From the NCBI GenBank assembly GCA_046160345.1, contig JBJXGO010000023.1:16529-80528 (forward strand): a stretch of 64,000 nucleotides of DNA, given 5' to 3'. The translations under genes and the position numbers were made by a program. The notes under the pieces were generated by a model. The model was not told the origin of the DNA. It did not search any database and worked only from the letters and a program-made list of their open reading frames with translations. This stretch comes from M3007 sp046160345. GTDB taxonomy: Bacteria; Bacteroidota; Bacteroidia; Chitinophagales; Saprospiraceae. Shown piece after piece: positions 16,975 to 26,252 of the stretch (its first letter is position 1; the number at the start of each line of letters is the position of its first letter).

Positions 16975-19107
16975 ATGCCACGCGCTGCACGATTATTCAA
17001 CCTTCTTTTTGCATTTACGATCATTTGCCTTTCGGTAGAAAGTTTTGCCCAAAGCCCAGCCGTGTCCAAACGCAACGGAGAACGCGCATTTGCCAACAAA
17101 CGCTGGAGCGAAGCGCAAATGTTTCTCGCGCAGTATCAGGAGGCCAAACCCGGCAACCTGGAGGTGCTTACCAAACTCGGCATCACGCTTTATCAACTCC
17201 GCCGCGGCGAGGAGGCGCTTCGCTATCTGGAATATGTGGCCGCCAAGATGCCTGACAGCAAGGACCCGGAGCTTTTTTATTATCTGGCCCGCACCCGCCA
17301 TGGTATGGCAGAATGGGAAAAAGCCATTGCGGCTTACAAGTCTTTTTTAAGGGTGAGCAGCGAGCGGCATTGGCTCCGGGCAAATGCTATGGACAACATC
17401 CGAAGGTGCGTAGTGGGTATGCAAGTGCCTCAAAACGAAGATGTTGCACTGGTTGAAAATTTGGGCAACCAGCTCAATTCGCTGGGCGACGAATTCGCGC
17501 CCATTCCTTCGATCAATCACTCAGACCGGATTTATTTCGCCGCCGCCCGCCCTGGAAGCACAGGCGGAGAGCGCAATGACGAAGGCTACGAAGACACCCA
17601 AGGGGGTCATTGGTGCAGCGATATGTACGCTGCAAAACTCGCTACAAGTGGCTGGGAAATACAAGGAGGCCTTGGCGGGTTGCTCAATACCTCGCGCTTT
17701 GAGGTGCCGCTTGGGTTCAATGCAGATGGTCAGATACTGTATTTTTTTCGAGGCTACACCTTGTACAGCGGCGAGATTTTTGCGGATACTGCTGCCCGAA
17801 AAGATGAATATTCTATCAACACGCCAGCTTTTAAAAGCCCTGTGATGGCAGAAGACGGTGACTGTGATCCTTTTTTTTTCAACGACTTAACGATCATATT
17901 CGCAAGCCGTCGGGAAGGTGGCCAAGGTGGTTTGGACCTTTGGTGGACTGTTTGGGCCGACACGGCATGGACAACGCCGGAGAACTTTGGCCCAACGGTA
18001 AATTCAGCCTATGATGAAGACATGCCATTCCTGGCCGCCGATGGTGCAACGCTATTTTTTAGCAGCAATCGAATTGAGGGACTTGGAGGGTTTGATATTT
18101 TCAAAACAGTTTTTGATACAAAAAAACGAAGCTGGAAGGCTCCGGCCAACCTCGGCATTCCAATCAATTCGCCTGACGACGATGTCTATTTCTGCTTGGC
18201 TCAGGATGGACGGTCCGCCTTTTTTGCTTCAGACCGATTGGGCGGACTGGGCCAACGCGACCTCTACATTGCCTATTTTAAAGAAGGTCAACCGGAGCAA
18301 AACTCGGAGGCCACTTCAGCGCTTTTTTCGCAAGCAGACCCCAATGCCGGGCTTGCGACAGAGATTCCTGAGATCGTAATTCCTACCCTGGCCTATAGTG
18401 CGGACAAAGATGTTTTGATGCCCGAAAATCTTAAGGTTGTGGATAATGTTGCCGAAATCGCCCGACAGTTTCCCCAAAGTTTTGTGCTTGTTACGGTACA
18501 TACCGATGCTAGCGGACTGCCCAAATTTGATCTTTACAATGGTATCAAACGGGCTGAGATCGTAGGGAAAGCGCTGGTAGATCGGGGTGTGCCCACAGAA
18601 AAAGTATTGTTGCGAAGCGTCGGGCCAAACTATCCAATTGCTCGCGAGGTGCTGAATGCCTCGCCCAACCCCGCTGCGCCGGGGCTAAATCGGCGTATCG
18701 AACTGAAACTGACAGCCATGGAGCCATTGGCGATCAAACTTCGTGTAGAGCAACCCTTTGTCTCTGATATAATGGCAGCTCCCGGTGCGGATCGTTTGAA
18801 CGAAGCCACGTCGGGATTGTCTTATAAGGTAGAAACCGCCGTAACCCGGCAGATACTGACCAATGATGCGCTCGCTATGTTTGGTGATTTGATGATTGAA
18901 ACCCAGGTTGGTGTGGGCAATTACCGTTACACGGCAGGTATTTTCAAACAATACAGTCAAGCGTCGCAATTGCGCAAAGAGGTTCAAAACCAAGGGTTTA
19001 CGGAGTCTGCGGTGATTGCTTACCTAAACGGGATAAGATTAACAAAAGCCGAGGCCGTAGCACTTCTAAAAAAGTATCCAGACCTTGCGGGCTTTGTAAG
19101 AGGCTGA
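16975..19107 (+). CDS. TPR / PD40-propeller / OmpA / SPOR envelope protein, PorE-like
   Basis: A 710-residue exported protein. A signal peptide (ends near SFAQ, residue 26) is followed by TPR-like helices (about 30-140; ERAFANKRWSEAQMFLAQY), a WD40/PD40 propeller (about 155-425; FFNDLTIIFASRREGG, GATLFFSSNRIEGLGGFD, GRSAFFASDRLGGLGQRD), an OmpA C-terminal domain (about 465-580; VTVHTDASG, NRRIELKL) and a final SPOR-like module (about 640-700; GNYRYTAGIFKQYSQASQL). TPR-WD40-OmpA order resembles PorE, which anchors the T9SS to peptidoglycan; here no regulatory-like domain is obvious and an extra SPOR is present. The role is inferred. The methyltransferase gene follows closely. Confidence 0.82.
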   Translation: MPRAARLFNLLFAFTIICLSVESFAQSPAVSKRNGERAFANKRWSEAQMFLAQYQEAKPGNLEVLTKLGITLYQLRRGEEALRYLEYVAAKMPDSKDPELFYYLARTRHGMAEWEKAIAAYKSFLRVSSERHWLRANAMDNIRRCVVGMQVPQNEDVALVENLGNQLNSLGDEFAPIPSINHSDRIYFAAARPGSTGGERNDEGYEDTQGGHWCSDMYAAKLATSGWEIQGGLGGLLNTSRFEVPLGFNADGQILYFFRGYTLYSGEIFADTAARKDEYSINTPAFKSPVMAEDGDCDPFFFNDLTIIFASRREGGQGGLDLWWTVWADTAWTTPENFGPTVNSAYDEDMPFLAADGATLFFSSNRIEGLGGFDIFKTVFDTKKRSWKAPANLGIPINSPDDDVYFCLAQDGRSAFFASDRLGGLGQRDLYIAYFKEGQPEQNSEATSALFSQADPNAGLATEIPEIVIPTLAYSADKDVLMPENLKVVDNVAEIARQFPQSFVLVTVHTDASGLPKFDLYNGIKRAEIVGKALVDRGVPTEKVLLRSVGPNYPIAREVLNASPNPAAPGLNRRIELKLTAMEPLAIKLRVEQPFVSDIMAAPGADRLNEATSGLSYKVETAVTRQILTNDALAMFGDLMIETQVGVGNYRYTAGIFKQYSQASQLRKEVQNQGFTESAVIAYLNGIRLTKAEAVALLKKYPDLAGFVRG

Positions 19108-19122
19108 GTTGGAAGTGATAAT

Positions 19123-19755
19123 TTGATTTTGTTAGAGCGCTCATCCACAAATGAACCGTTTATAGTCAACCGTACTAAATTGGGAAAGCATCGTATTGAG
19201 TTCCTTCGAGAGAGCCTTCGCAACCTTCGTTCAATGGGGAGCGTGGCGCCTAGTTCGCGTTTCCTTTGCCGGGCGTTGGTCAATAAAATTGATCCTAAAC
19301 ATGCGAAGGTCGTAGTGGAGCTGGGTCCGGGCAACGGAGTGATTACACGGTTCATTCTCAATCGCTTAAGCCCCGATGCCCGCTTAATAATTTTTGAAAT
19401 CAACCCCGTTTTTGTAAAAAAAATACACCATACTTTTAATGAACCTCGCATGTCTGTCATTCATGACACTGCAGAAAACATGGGAACTCATTTTAGGAAA
19501 ATGGGTATACAAGAGGTGGATTATTTTGTTTCAGGAATACCTTTCGTGATGCTTCCAGAATTGCTTACCGAACAAATTACGAGAGAATGCAAGAGTTGGC
19601 TTCGGGTGGGCGGCAAATTTGTACAGTTTCATTATTCTCCATTGCTCCTGAGGCTTTACCATCGGGTATTTGGCAACCTAAATGTAGAAGTAGTGGCACT
19701 GAATATTCCTCCGGCGATTGTGATCAGCTGCGAAAAACGGAGAGGGGGTGAATAA
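19123..19755 (+). CDS. SAM-dependent methyltransferase, phospholipid N-methyltransferase/KsgA-like
   Basis: Up to 210 residues. The Rossmann motif I is VVVELGPGNGVITRFIL, motif II LIIFEINPVFVKKI, and the IPFV motif (YFVSGIPFVMLPELL) is like that of phospholipid N-methyltransferases and rRNA adenine dimethylases. The N-terminal EFLRESLRNLRSMGSVAPSS matches that subgroup. No ATG precedes the conserved part: TTG at 19123 is listed, and TTG at 19180 (LGKHRIEF) is equally plausible. It begins 15 bases after the PorE-like gene and is followed 29 bases later by gldH, suggesting an operon. A lipid headgroup substrate is a guess from family membership. Confidence 0.8.
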   Translation: MILLERSSTNEPFIVNRTKLGKHRIEFLRESLRNLRSMGSVAPSSRFLCRALVNKIDPKHAKVVVELGPGNGVITRFILNRLSPDARLIIFEINPVFVKKIHHTFNEPRMSVIHDTAENMGTHFRKMGIQEVDYFVSGIPFVMLPELLTEQITRECKSWLRVGGKFVQFHYSPLLLRLYHRVFGNLNVEVVALNIPPAIVISCEKRRGGE

Positions 19756-19784
19756 CGAATCAAGTTCCTTACTACCAGCAAATT

Positions 19785-20243
19785 ATGAAATATTCTTTTT
19801 TTGTTCTGATCTTTTCACTTACAGCCTGTGGGCCCAGTTATCTTTTTGACGAAGAAAAAACGATCCCCAATGGGCAATGGGCCTACCGTGACACCTTGGA
19901 TTTTAAATTTAATGTAAGCGATACAAGTGCGATTTACAATATCTTGGTGGACTTCGTCTATGCGGACTCTTTTCCAAATCAAAATATTTATGTAAAATTT
20001 TACACCTTATTCCCTGATGGACGACGGCTCAGCAAACCGCTGTCCTTTGATTTTTTTGACCCAATTGGAAACCCTGCTGGCAAATGCTCCGGCGATGAAT
20101 GTCGAGCACAAATTAGCATTCAGCAAAACGCTTTTTTTCAAAAAACGGGGGATTACACCATAACTTTAGAACAATATGGTCGCCTTGACCCACTTCCTGG
20201 AATAATAAAAGTGGGCCTTTCGGTTGAAAAAGTTCAGAAATAG
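19785..20243 (+). CDS. gldH: Gliding motility lipoprotein GldH
   Basis: A 152-residue lipoprotein with lipobox LTACGPSYLF (Cys 15). The body (TIPNGQWAYRDTLDFKFNVSDTS, here split as QWAYRDTLDFKF and DTSAIYNILVDF, then RAQISIQQNAFF and YTITLEQYGR) matches GldH, a protein needed for gliding or linked to T9SS in Flavobacterium and conserved in non-gliding relatives. It sits at the inner side of the outer envelope by lipid anchor. It lies between the methyltransferase and ruvA, an arrangement suggesting cotranscription with the genes ahead. Confidence 0.85.
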   Translation: MKYSFFVLIFSLTACGPSYLFDEEKTIPNGQWAYRDTLDFKFNVSDTSAIYNILVDFVYADSFPNQNIYVKFYTLFPDGRRLSKPLSFDFFDPIGNPAGKCSGDECRAQISIQQNAFFQKTGDYTITLEQYGRLDPLPGIIKVGLSVEKVQK

Positions 20244-20269
20244 AAGTTTTAAGCGAAAAGTTCAGCGCG

Positions 20270-20304
20270 TTCATACATCATAGTTCATACATCATACATC
20301 ATAC
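20270..20304. repeat. Short CATACATCAT direct repeats
   Basis: TTCATACATCA occurs twice and CATACATCATAC units overlap, giving about three short direct repeats in the gldH-ruvA gap, ending just before the ruvA start. They may place or dilute the ruvA ribosome binding site, or be simple slippage products. Confidence 0.6.
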
Positions 20305-20309
20305 CTCCC

Positions 20310-20906
20310 ATGTACGCATACTTAAAAGGAGAGATCAGCTACCGATCCCCAGCTTTTATTACCCTGGAAGTCAATGGGATAGGCTTTCATGTGAACATTC
20401 CGCTCAGTACCTACACCGCTTTGCAGGGTTTGGAGCGCGCTACAGTATATACCCATCTTATTGTGAAAGAAGATTCACACACGCTTTATGGTTTTGCCAC
20501 ACAGGTGGAACGTGGAATGTTTGTGCAACTGATTGGCGTAACGGGAGTAGGGGCCACCACCGCTCAACTTATACTTTCTTCCATGACCGTGGACGAGGTG
20601 CGGGCAGCCGTTATCGGGGAGCAAGCCCATCTTTTGCAGAAGGTGAAGGGAATCGGGGCAAAAACGGCCAAACAGATCATCCTTGATTTGAAAAGCAAAC
20701 TTACCAAAGAAGCTCCCGATGCGCCTTCACTGCTGCCCTCAATGGTGGACAATACGGTGCGAGAAGAAGCACTTTCAGCGCTTATGTCGCTGGGATTCAA
20801 CAGAATAGCAGTACAAAAAGCTTTAAATGCTGTAATACGCGACAACCCGAATCTCGTCAAAGTGGAAGATCTGATAAAATTTGCGCTGAAGGCTTTAGCG
20901 GTTTAA
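20310..20906 (+). CDS. ruvA: Holliday junction branch migration protein RuvA
   Basis: The 198-residue RuvA subunit binds four-way junctions and loads RuvB helicase during recombinational repair. Domain I is an OB fold (MYAYLKGEISYRSPAFITLE, VNGIGFHVNIP), domain II has two helix-hairpin-helix motifs (LIGVTGVGATTAQLILS and LQKVKGIGAKTAKQIILDL), and domain III is the C-terminal RuvB-interacting three-helix bundle (REEALSALMSLGFNR, EDLIKFALKAL). Length and order fit the family exactly. It is the last forward gene before the convergent DUF423 gene. Confidence 0.95.
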   Translation: MYAYLKGEISYRSPAFITLEVNGIGFHVNIPLSTYTALQGLERATVYTHLIVKEDSHTLYGFATQVERGMFVQLIGVTGVGATTAQLILSSMTVDEVRAAVIGEQAHLLQKVKGIGAKTAKQIILDLKSKLTKEAPDAPSLLPSMVDNTVREEALSALMSLGFNRIAVQKALNAVIRDNPNLVKVEDLIKFALKALAV

Positions 20907-20933
20907 GCGGCTCGGTATTGACTTGGCCAGGTA

Positions 20934-21314
20934 TCATTTGGATATTGCCAACAGGCCCCACCCGGCCAAAAAACACAAGCCCCCAAGCGGCGTAACAGGC
21001 CCGGCCCAGGCAAGCGGGAAAGTCAGCAAATCACGGCAGGCCAATAGATACAAAGAGCCAGAAAAACACAGAATTCCAGCCACAAAAAGCCAGGCAGCCC
21101 AACGAAGCAAGCGATTGCCAGGCGATTGTCGCAACAACAAACCGACGGCTAAAAGCGCAAGAGTGTGAAAAAATTGGTACTGCACCCCTTTCTCAAAAAT
21201 AGCAATTTGATAATCAGAGAGATGTGGCTTGAGGCCGTGCGCGCCGAATGCGCCGATGCCCACGGCCAATGCGCCTAAGATGGCGCCGATGCGGAGGAAG
21301 GAGATATTTGTCAT
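20934..21314 (-). CDS. DUF423 (YgdD-like) membrane protein
   Basis: A 126-residue protein with four TM segments. The N-terminal FLRIGAILGALAVGIGAFGAHGLKP is split here as GALAVGIGAFGAHGL, the DUF423 signature, and FEKGVQYQFFHTLALLAVGLL and GPVTPLGGLCFLAGW complete the family pattern. Function is unknown. The ATG at 21314 is preferred, though MTISM at 21326 is close by. It faces ruvA tail to tail with a gap of only 27 bases. Confidence 0.88.
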   Translation of the reverse strand: MTNISFLRIGAILGALAVGIGAFGAHGLKPHLSDYQIAIFEKGVQYQFFHTLALLAVGLLLRQSPGNRLLRWAAWLFVAGILCFSGSLYLLACRDLLTFPLAWAGPVTPLGGLCFLAGWGLLAISK

Positions 21315-21525
21315 TGAAATCGTCATTAGACAATGAATATTAGGTTGCAAGGTTTGAGAAAAGTTGCCGAATTCTCCACAGCCAATCTCTTTTTGCTCCT
21401 ATTTTAGAATGAAACTTACTTTCGCAACCAAATCTATATTAATGCTTCCCTAAAAAAGGATAGAGCCCCCGGCGATCCGCTTTGGTTGACGCGAGCTTCC
21501 CGAAAAAAAAGCAGTAATTGCACCA

Positions 21526-24249
21526 ATGAGCAACGAAACAACAGCTAACACTCGTACCTACCGTATTGCCTTCGCTTTAGTCAGCGTCCTCATCGCTGCA
21601 CTCCTGCTTTATCTTTTCCTGCCACGCAACACAGGCCCTTACCGCGCCATACCTGCCCAGACTTCTCTTTTGCTGGAATGTAATGGCCTGCTCCGTGCAA
21701 AAAAATTGACCGACAAAACCACCGACCCTGCATGGCGCGAAGTGCTACAAAGCGCATTTTTTCTGCGATGGTTTGAAGATACTGAGGCTGCGATCAAACT
21801 GCTCGGCCATAATTCCAGCGTTTTGAATGCTTTTGTAAAAAACAAGGCCATCGTAGCGCATTCACTAAATCCGGCTGACAGCCTTCACGCGCTTTTTGCG
21901 CTCGAATTAGACGAAATCTTTGACCTGGAAAAAACTCTGAAAACCAACAAGTTGACCCCCAAATTTTTCCCCCATAAATTCCATGGCAATAATATTTTCA
22001 ATGTTCACCTTTCCAGAACCGAGCGTATTGAAGTAGCGGTTTCGGGACGGCTTTTGCTTTTTTCGCGCAGGGCGACTTTGGTAGAAGACGCACTTGCCCA
22101 GCTCGAACACGCGCACCACTGGTGGGCAGACCGCCCTTATATCGGGGATCTGCCGGAGGCAACCCTGCGCCTCCAACTCCGCCCCAAGGCGATCGCCGAG
22201 CAGTTTCGCAGCCAAATGGATCCGCGTTGGCGCGGACTGCCTGATTTACTGGCGCGAAATGTGGAATGGCTGGGCATTTCCTGGGATGGAACGGAGCTGA
22301 AAGCATTGGCCGAAACCAGGGGCTTTCTCAGCAATCTCAACAGCTGGGGGAAAACACCTGGAAGTGATATTTTCAAATTGCTGCCCGACAATACCGCCTT
22401 TTTGGCAAGGACCGGCTTGGGGAACATTTTGGAGTTTTTCCGGGAAATCGGCGATGGACGGGCAAGCGATTTTGAGCAATACGTGTTGCCTTGGGCAGAT
22501 GGAGAAGCTGCGATCGCCGTCACCGAGCCGGTTTCACCCGCGCTTTCAGGAGACCGATTGCTTTTGCTCGCAGTGCGGGATACCGCAGAGGCCGCCAGGA
22601 GCCTCCGGGCATTTGGCAGGGAACGGGGAACAATGCCCGTTTCAAGTGGTCTGTATCAGATGTTCGAGGTGTGGGGATTTCAAAACGCCTCGCTGCTTAA
22701 ACCGATTTTGGGCGACGACGAGGCGTTCCGAAATCCCGTTTGCTGCCTGGTGGATGGCTATGCGATCTTCGCTCCAGATCGTTCTTCTATAGAGGTTTTT
22801 TTGGACAAATACCTTGTAAATCAAACCCTTTCAACAAACGTAGATTTTCTCCAGCTCCAACAAAAATGTTCCCCAGGGGCTTATGCCTCGTTTTTGATAA
22901 ACACAGCCTATTTGCCAGACATTTTGCGAAACATATTGGCAAGAGAAAGAGAAATGCCTCTTACCAAGTTCGGGTTTGTTGATCTGGAATGCCGGCCCAA
23001 ATTGGGTCGAAAAATGGAGTTGTTGTTTACAAGCCAAACCCTTTCACAACCAATTTCTAAGACGGATATATTGTGGAAAACAGTGTTTGGTGCGCCGGTG
23101 ATCACCCAGCCGTATTTGGTCGAACAGCCGAATGGCAAGACCCTTGTGTTGGTGCAAGACCTTAAATACAACCTATACTGCCTGGATGCTCAAAACGGTG
23201 CGGTACAGTGGAACAAATTGATTTCAGAACGCATTATTTCGGATATCAAGGGCATTGATTTTTATGGCAATGGCACAAAACACTACAGTTTCAGTAGTGT
23301 ATCGCACATTTACGTCCTCGATGAAAACGGACGGGATGTACATGGATTTCCCTTAAAATTGCCCGATAATGCTACCAATGCTGCTACCGTGGTTGATTTT
23401 GACCAAAATTCAAAATTCAGCTATTTTGTAGCGTGTGAAAATGGCAAAATTTATGGTTTTGGGCATTTGGGCAAACCGCTTGATGGCTGGAATGCAATAT
23501 CCACCGATTTATCCGCCGAAGTTTCAACGAAGGCGGGAGTTTCAACGAAGGCGGGAGTTTCAACGAAGGCGGGAGTTTCAACGAAGACCGAAGCCTTGGC
23601 GACCGTTAAAAGTGCAAAAAGCACCGTAAAACAACCCATTCTCCATTTTCAACACAAGGGAAAAGACTATTTGGCGGTACTGACAAATACCGGGCAACTC
23701 TCTGTTTTTGGACGGGATGGAAAACTTCGGTTCCCGCCGATACAATTGGACAAATTAGCGCCCGATACAGACTTTGAAGGCGAGGCCTATAATTCCCCCA
23801 TCCAGGTGGATTTGAATGCAGCTGTTCCGCGCATATATTGCGCTAACGTAACGGGGAAGGTGTTTTCTTGCGATTTGCTGGGAAAAGTGCTGGATCAGCA
23901 AGCAGGCAGGTTTAAAAATGCGGTGGCTTTTGGTCAATTAACGGGCGACCAAAAATTTGAAATAGCTGTTTTAGACGGGAAAAAATTGACGGTGAAAACC
24001 TGGGACAAAACCCTTTTTGAAACACAATTTCTTGAAAAACACCAACATGTGTTTTTTACCCCCAACAATCACATCGGTACCGTGGACAAACGAAGTCGGC
24101 GAATTTGGCTTATTGACTCCGCGGGTAAAAAACTTCCAGGATTCCCACTTGGTGGAAACACCGTTTTCGAGTTTGGGCAGATCAATGGCGTGGATATGCT
24201 CGTGGTGGGCAATGTAAACAGTATTTGGGCATACAGGGTGCGTTTTTAA
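21526..24249 (+). CDS. Membrane-anchored DUF3352-like protein with propeller-like C-terminal half
   Basis: A 907-residue protein. One TM segment near the N-terminus (about residues 13-33, IAFALVSVLIAALLLYLFLP) anchors an exported body. Residues about 35-540 resemble DUF3352 (PYRAIPAQTSLLLECNGL, FKLLPDNTAFLARTGL, VLPWADGEAAIAV). The second half (about 550-907) has strand repeats like PQQ/VCBS propellers (LDAQNGAVQWNKLI, YVLDENGRDVHGFPLKL, CDLLGKVLDQQ, LIDSAGKKLPGFPLGG). Residues about 666-689 are four copies of VSTKAG encoded by an 18-bp tandem repeat. Function is unknown; an envelope scaffold role is a guess. It converges on the PyrR-like gene with a 4-base gap. Confidence 0.78.
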   Translation: MSNETTANTRTYRIAFALVSVLIAALLLYLFLPRNTGPYRAIPAQTSLLLECNGLLRAKKLTDKTTDPAWREVLQSAFFLRWFEDTEAAIKLLGHNSSVLNAFVKNKAIVAHSLNPADSLHALFALELDEIFDLEKTLKTNKLTPKFFPHKFHGNNIFNVHLSRTERIEVAVSGRLLLFSRRATLVEDALAQLEHAHHWWADRPYIGDLPEATLRLQLRPKAIAEQFRSQMDPRWRGLPDLLARNVEWLGISWDGTELKALAETRGFLSNLNSWGKTPGSDIFKLLPDNTAFLARTGLGNILEFFREIGDGRASDFEQYVLPWADGEAAIAVTEPVSPALSGDRLLLLAVRDTAEAARSLRAFGRERGTMPVSSGLYQMFEVWGFQNASLLKPILGDDEAFRNPVCCLVDGYAIFAPDRSSIEVFLDKYLVNQTLSTNVDFLQLQQKCSPGAYASFLINTAYLPDILRNILAREREMPLTKFGFVDLECRPKLGRKMELLFTSQTLSQPISKTDILWKTVFGAPVITQPYLVEQPNGKTLVLVQDLKYNLYCLDAQNGAVQWNKLISERIISDIKGIDFYGNGTKHYSFSSVSHIYVLDENGRDVHGFPLKLPDNATNAATVVDFDQNSKFSYFVACENGKIYGFGHLGKPLDGWNAISTDLSAEVSTKAGVSTKAGVSTKAGVSTKTEALATVKSAKSTVKQPILHFQHKGKDYLAVLTNTGQLSVFGRDGKLRFPPIQLDKLAPDTDFEGEAYNSPIQVDLNAAVPRIYCANVTGKVFSCDLLGKVLDQQAGRFKNAVAFGQLTGDQKFEIAVLDGKKLTVKTWDKTLFETQFLEKHQHVFFTPNNHIGTVDKRSRRIWLIDSAGKKLPGFPLGGNTVFEFGQINGVDMLVVGNVNSIWAYRVRF
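23521..23592 (+). repeat. In-frame 18-bp tandem repeat, four units
   Basis: The unit GTTTCAACGAAGGCGGGA occurs three times exactly and a fourth time diverged in its last bases, encoding VSTKAG repeats in a loop between two propeller blades of the DUF3352-like protein. The unit resembles the CGAAGGCGGG half of the palindromic repeats found between genes nearby (35750, 61341). Confidence 0.9.
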
Positions 24250-24253
24250 GAGA

Positions 24254-24775
24254 CTACCTCAGAAACACCGCCATTTCTTTCACCCCCCGGATCTGCACAT
24301 CAATATCATCGCGCAGGGTAGTTGCCAGTGAGAGGCCAACATAATCGGCTTTGACTGGAAATGATTTGTGCTTGCGATCTACGAGCACCGCCACTTCCAC
24401 TTTTTTCGGCACTACTTTCAGGAGCGGCTGCACGGCATAAAAAATCGTGCGCCCGGTATTGGCAACATCGTCCACAATGACAATGGCTTTACTGCGCAGA
24501 TCATCCTCCCTCATTTTAGCATCATCCTTTGGTAACTCCACCACAGGTTCGTATTCCACCGGATTTGCTGGGTTCAGTCGAATTCTTCGAAGGCTTAGGA
24601 TCATGTCTTTGGGTGCAACTGCCTGCAATTCCGCCATCAAAAGTTGGGCAAAGCCGAGGCCGTTGTTGTTCAGGCCTGCGAGTATGATCTCTGGTTCGCC
24701 GTAGTTGCGTTCGAGAATTTCAATGGCGATACGCCGAATTTTTTGACGGATTTGATGGTCAGTAAGTATTTGCAT
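24254..24775 (-). CDS. PyrR-like phosphoribosyltransferase
   Basis: A 173-residue type I phosphoribosyltransferase. The PRPP-binding loop is VIVDDVANTGRT (residues 98-110), preceded by the flexible basic loop SLRRIRLN. The N-terminal LTDHQIRQKIRRIAIEILE matches the PyrR/uracil phosphoribosyltransferase subgroup. PyrR proteins combine UPRT activity with pyr mRNA control in some bacteria; in Bacteroidetes its regulatory role is not established, so only the transferase fold is claimed. pyrD (46004) and pyrE (58247) occur elsewhere in the window but not adjacent. It converges on the preceding gene. Confidence 0.82.
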   Translation of the reverse strand: MQILTDHQIRQKIRRIAIEILERNYGEPEIILAGLNNNGLGFAQLLMAELQAVAPKDMILSLRRIRLNPANPVEYEPVVELPKDDAKMREDDLRSKAIVIVDDVANTGRTIFYAVQPLLKVVPKKVEVAVLVDRKHKSFPVKADYVGLSLATTLRDDIDVQIRGVKEMAVFLR

Positions 24776-24895
24776 CCTTTATAAATTTTACTAGTGGGGT
24801 TTGTTTCATAAGTCCCAGAGGGACGTCATTTTTGTAAAAACTTGGCAAAAGTCCGGCCTTCTCGCTGTATTTTGCGCCCCGTAAACGAATTATTT

Positions 24896-26236
24896 ATGCT
24901 TCAATCTTTCCTTTTCATTTTGGTAGCAGGCGTATCCAGTTGGTTTGCCTGGAAAGGCTTTAGCCGGGTGTTGCGGAACATCCAGCTTGGCAGGCCTGAA
25001 AAAATCGGTGGCCAGGCCGGTCAACGCTGGCGAAATGTGCTGTTGGTGGCCATGGGACAGCAAAAGATGTTCAAAAATTGGCTTCCCGCGGTATTGCACC
25101 TGTTCATTTACGTAGCTTTCGTGATCACGCAAGTGGAATTGATTGAGATTATTGTGGACGGCATTTTTGGTAGCCATCGATTTTTTGCACCCTATTTAGG
25201 CGGGTTTTACACCTTTGTTATCAGCAGCATCGAAGTCCTGTCGGTGCTTGCTTTTGTCGCCACCCTGATTTTTCTTTGGAGAAGAAACCTGTTGCGGGTG
25301 CCGCGCTTCTGGAAATCTGAAATGAAAGGCTTTCCTTTTTTGGATGCGAATCTAATCCTATTCGGAGAGATCATTCTTATTATCGGTATTTTCTGTATGA
25401 ACGGTGGTGATAAGGTGCTGCAAACCAGGGGTATAGAACACTATCACCTTACCGGAAACTTTGCGGTAAGCACTTGGCTGGGCCCGATACTTTTCGGAGG
25501 AATGAGTGATGCTGCCGTGATGGGCATCGAACGATTTGGGTGGTGGCTGCATATTTTCACCGTGTTTGGATTCCTTTGTTACCTGCCCTATTCCAAGCAT
25601 TTGCACATCATTCTGGCCTTTCCAAACACCTGGTATGCCAGCCTGAAAACAAAAGGGCAGATGGAAAACATGGCGGAAATACAACGGGAAGTGCGCCTTA
25701 TGATGGGCTTGTCTCCCCTGATCTCCGAAGATGAAGGCAAGCCTGCACCGGAAGAAGCAGCCTCTGGAGCACTGCCCGATTTTGGTGCCAACGACGTATT
25801 TTCACTTTCCTGGCGCAATATCCTCCAGGCCTATTCCTGTACAGAATGCGGACGATGCACCGCAGCCTGCCCTGCAAATATTACCGGGAAAAAATTGTCG
25901 CCTCGAAAAGTAATGATGGACGTGCGCGACCGGGCTGAGGAAGTAGGCACCCAAATTGCCACGGGCAAGCAGCAAGCAGCAAATTATGACGACGGGAAGA
26001 GCCTTTTTGACCGCATTACGCCCGAAGAACTCCATGCCTGCACCACCTGCAATGCCTGCGTAGAAGCCTGTCCGGTGATGATCAACCCCTTGGATATCAT
26101 CCTTCAAATGCGCCGCCACGAGATCTTAACCCAGTCTGCGGGCCCTTCCGAGTGGCTGCCTATGTTCAACTCGATTGAAAATGCGGGAGCTGCCTGGGCG
26201 ATGAGTGAGGCACGGGATGCCTGGAGGGAAGGGTAA
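24896..26236 (+). CDS. Membrane iron-sulfur protein, NarI/HdrE-like segment fused to dicluster ferredoxin
   Basis: A 446-residue electron-transfer protein. The N-terminal half has about six TM segments with histidines suitable for heme ligation (AVLHLFIYVAFVITQ, WWLHIFTVFGFLCYLPYSKHLHI), like NarI/HdrE-type subunits. The C-terminal part holds two 4Fe-4S motifs: CTECGRCTAACP (from residue about 315) and CTTCNACVEACP (from about 382). It should pass electrons between quinone and the cytoplasmic CCG protein encoded next (26589). The start MLQSFLFILVAG is preferred to an upstream TTG. Unusually, 352 bases with a small RNA candidate and a gene remnant separate the pair. Confidence 0.87.
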   Translation: MLQSFLFILVAGVSSWFAWKGFSRVLRNIQLGRPEKIGGQAGQRWRNVLLVAMGQQKMFKNWLPAVLHLFIYVAFVITQVELIEIIVDGIFGSHRFFAPYLGGFYTFVISSIEVLSVLAFVATLIFLWRRNLLRVPRFWKSEMKGFPFLDANLILFGEIILIIGIFCMNGGDKVLQTRGIEHYHLTGNFAVSTWLGPILFGGMSDAAVMGIERFGWWLHIFTVFGFLCYLPYSKHLHIILAFPNTWYASLKTKGQMENMAEIQREVRLMMGLSPLISEDEGKPAPEEAASGALPDFGANDVFSLSWRNILQAYSCTECGRCTAACPANITGKKLSPRKVMMDVRDRAEEVGTQIATGKQQAANYDDGKSLFDRITPEELHACTTCNACVEACPVMINPLDIILQMRRHEILTQSAGPSEWLPMFNSIENAGAAWAMSEARDAWREG

Positions 26237-26252
26237 TCGAGGTTGTTTAAAA

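Noticed and set aside
23521..23592. Possible CRISPR-like repeat
   Set aside because: Units are directly adjacent without spacers and lie in frame inside a protein gene.
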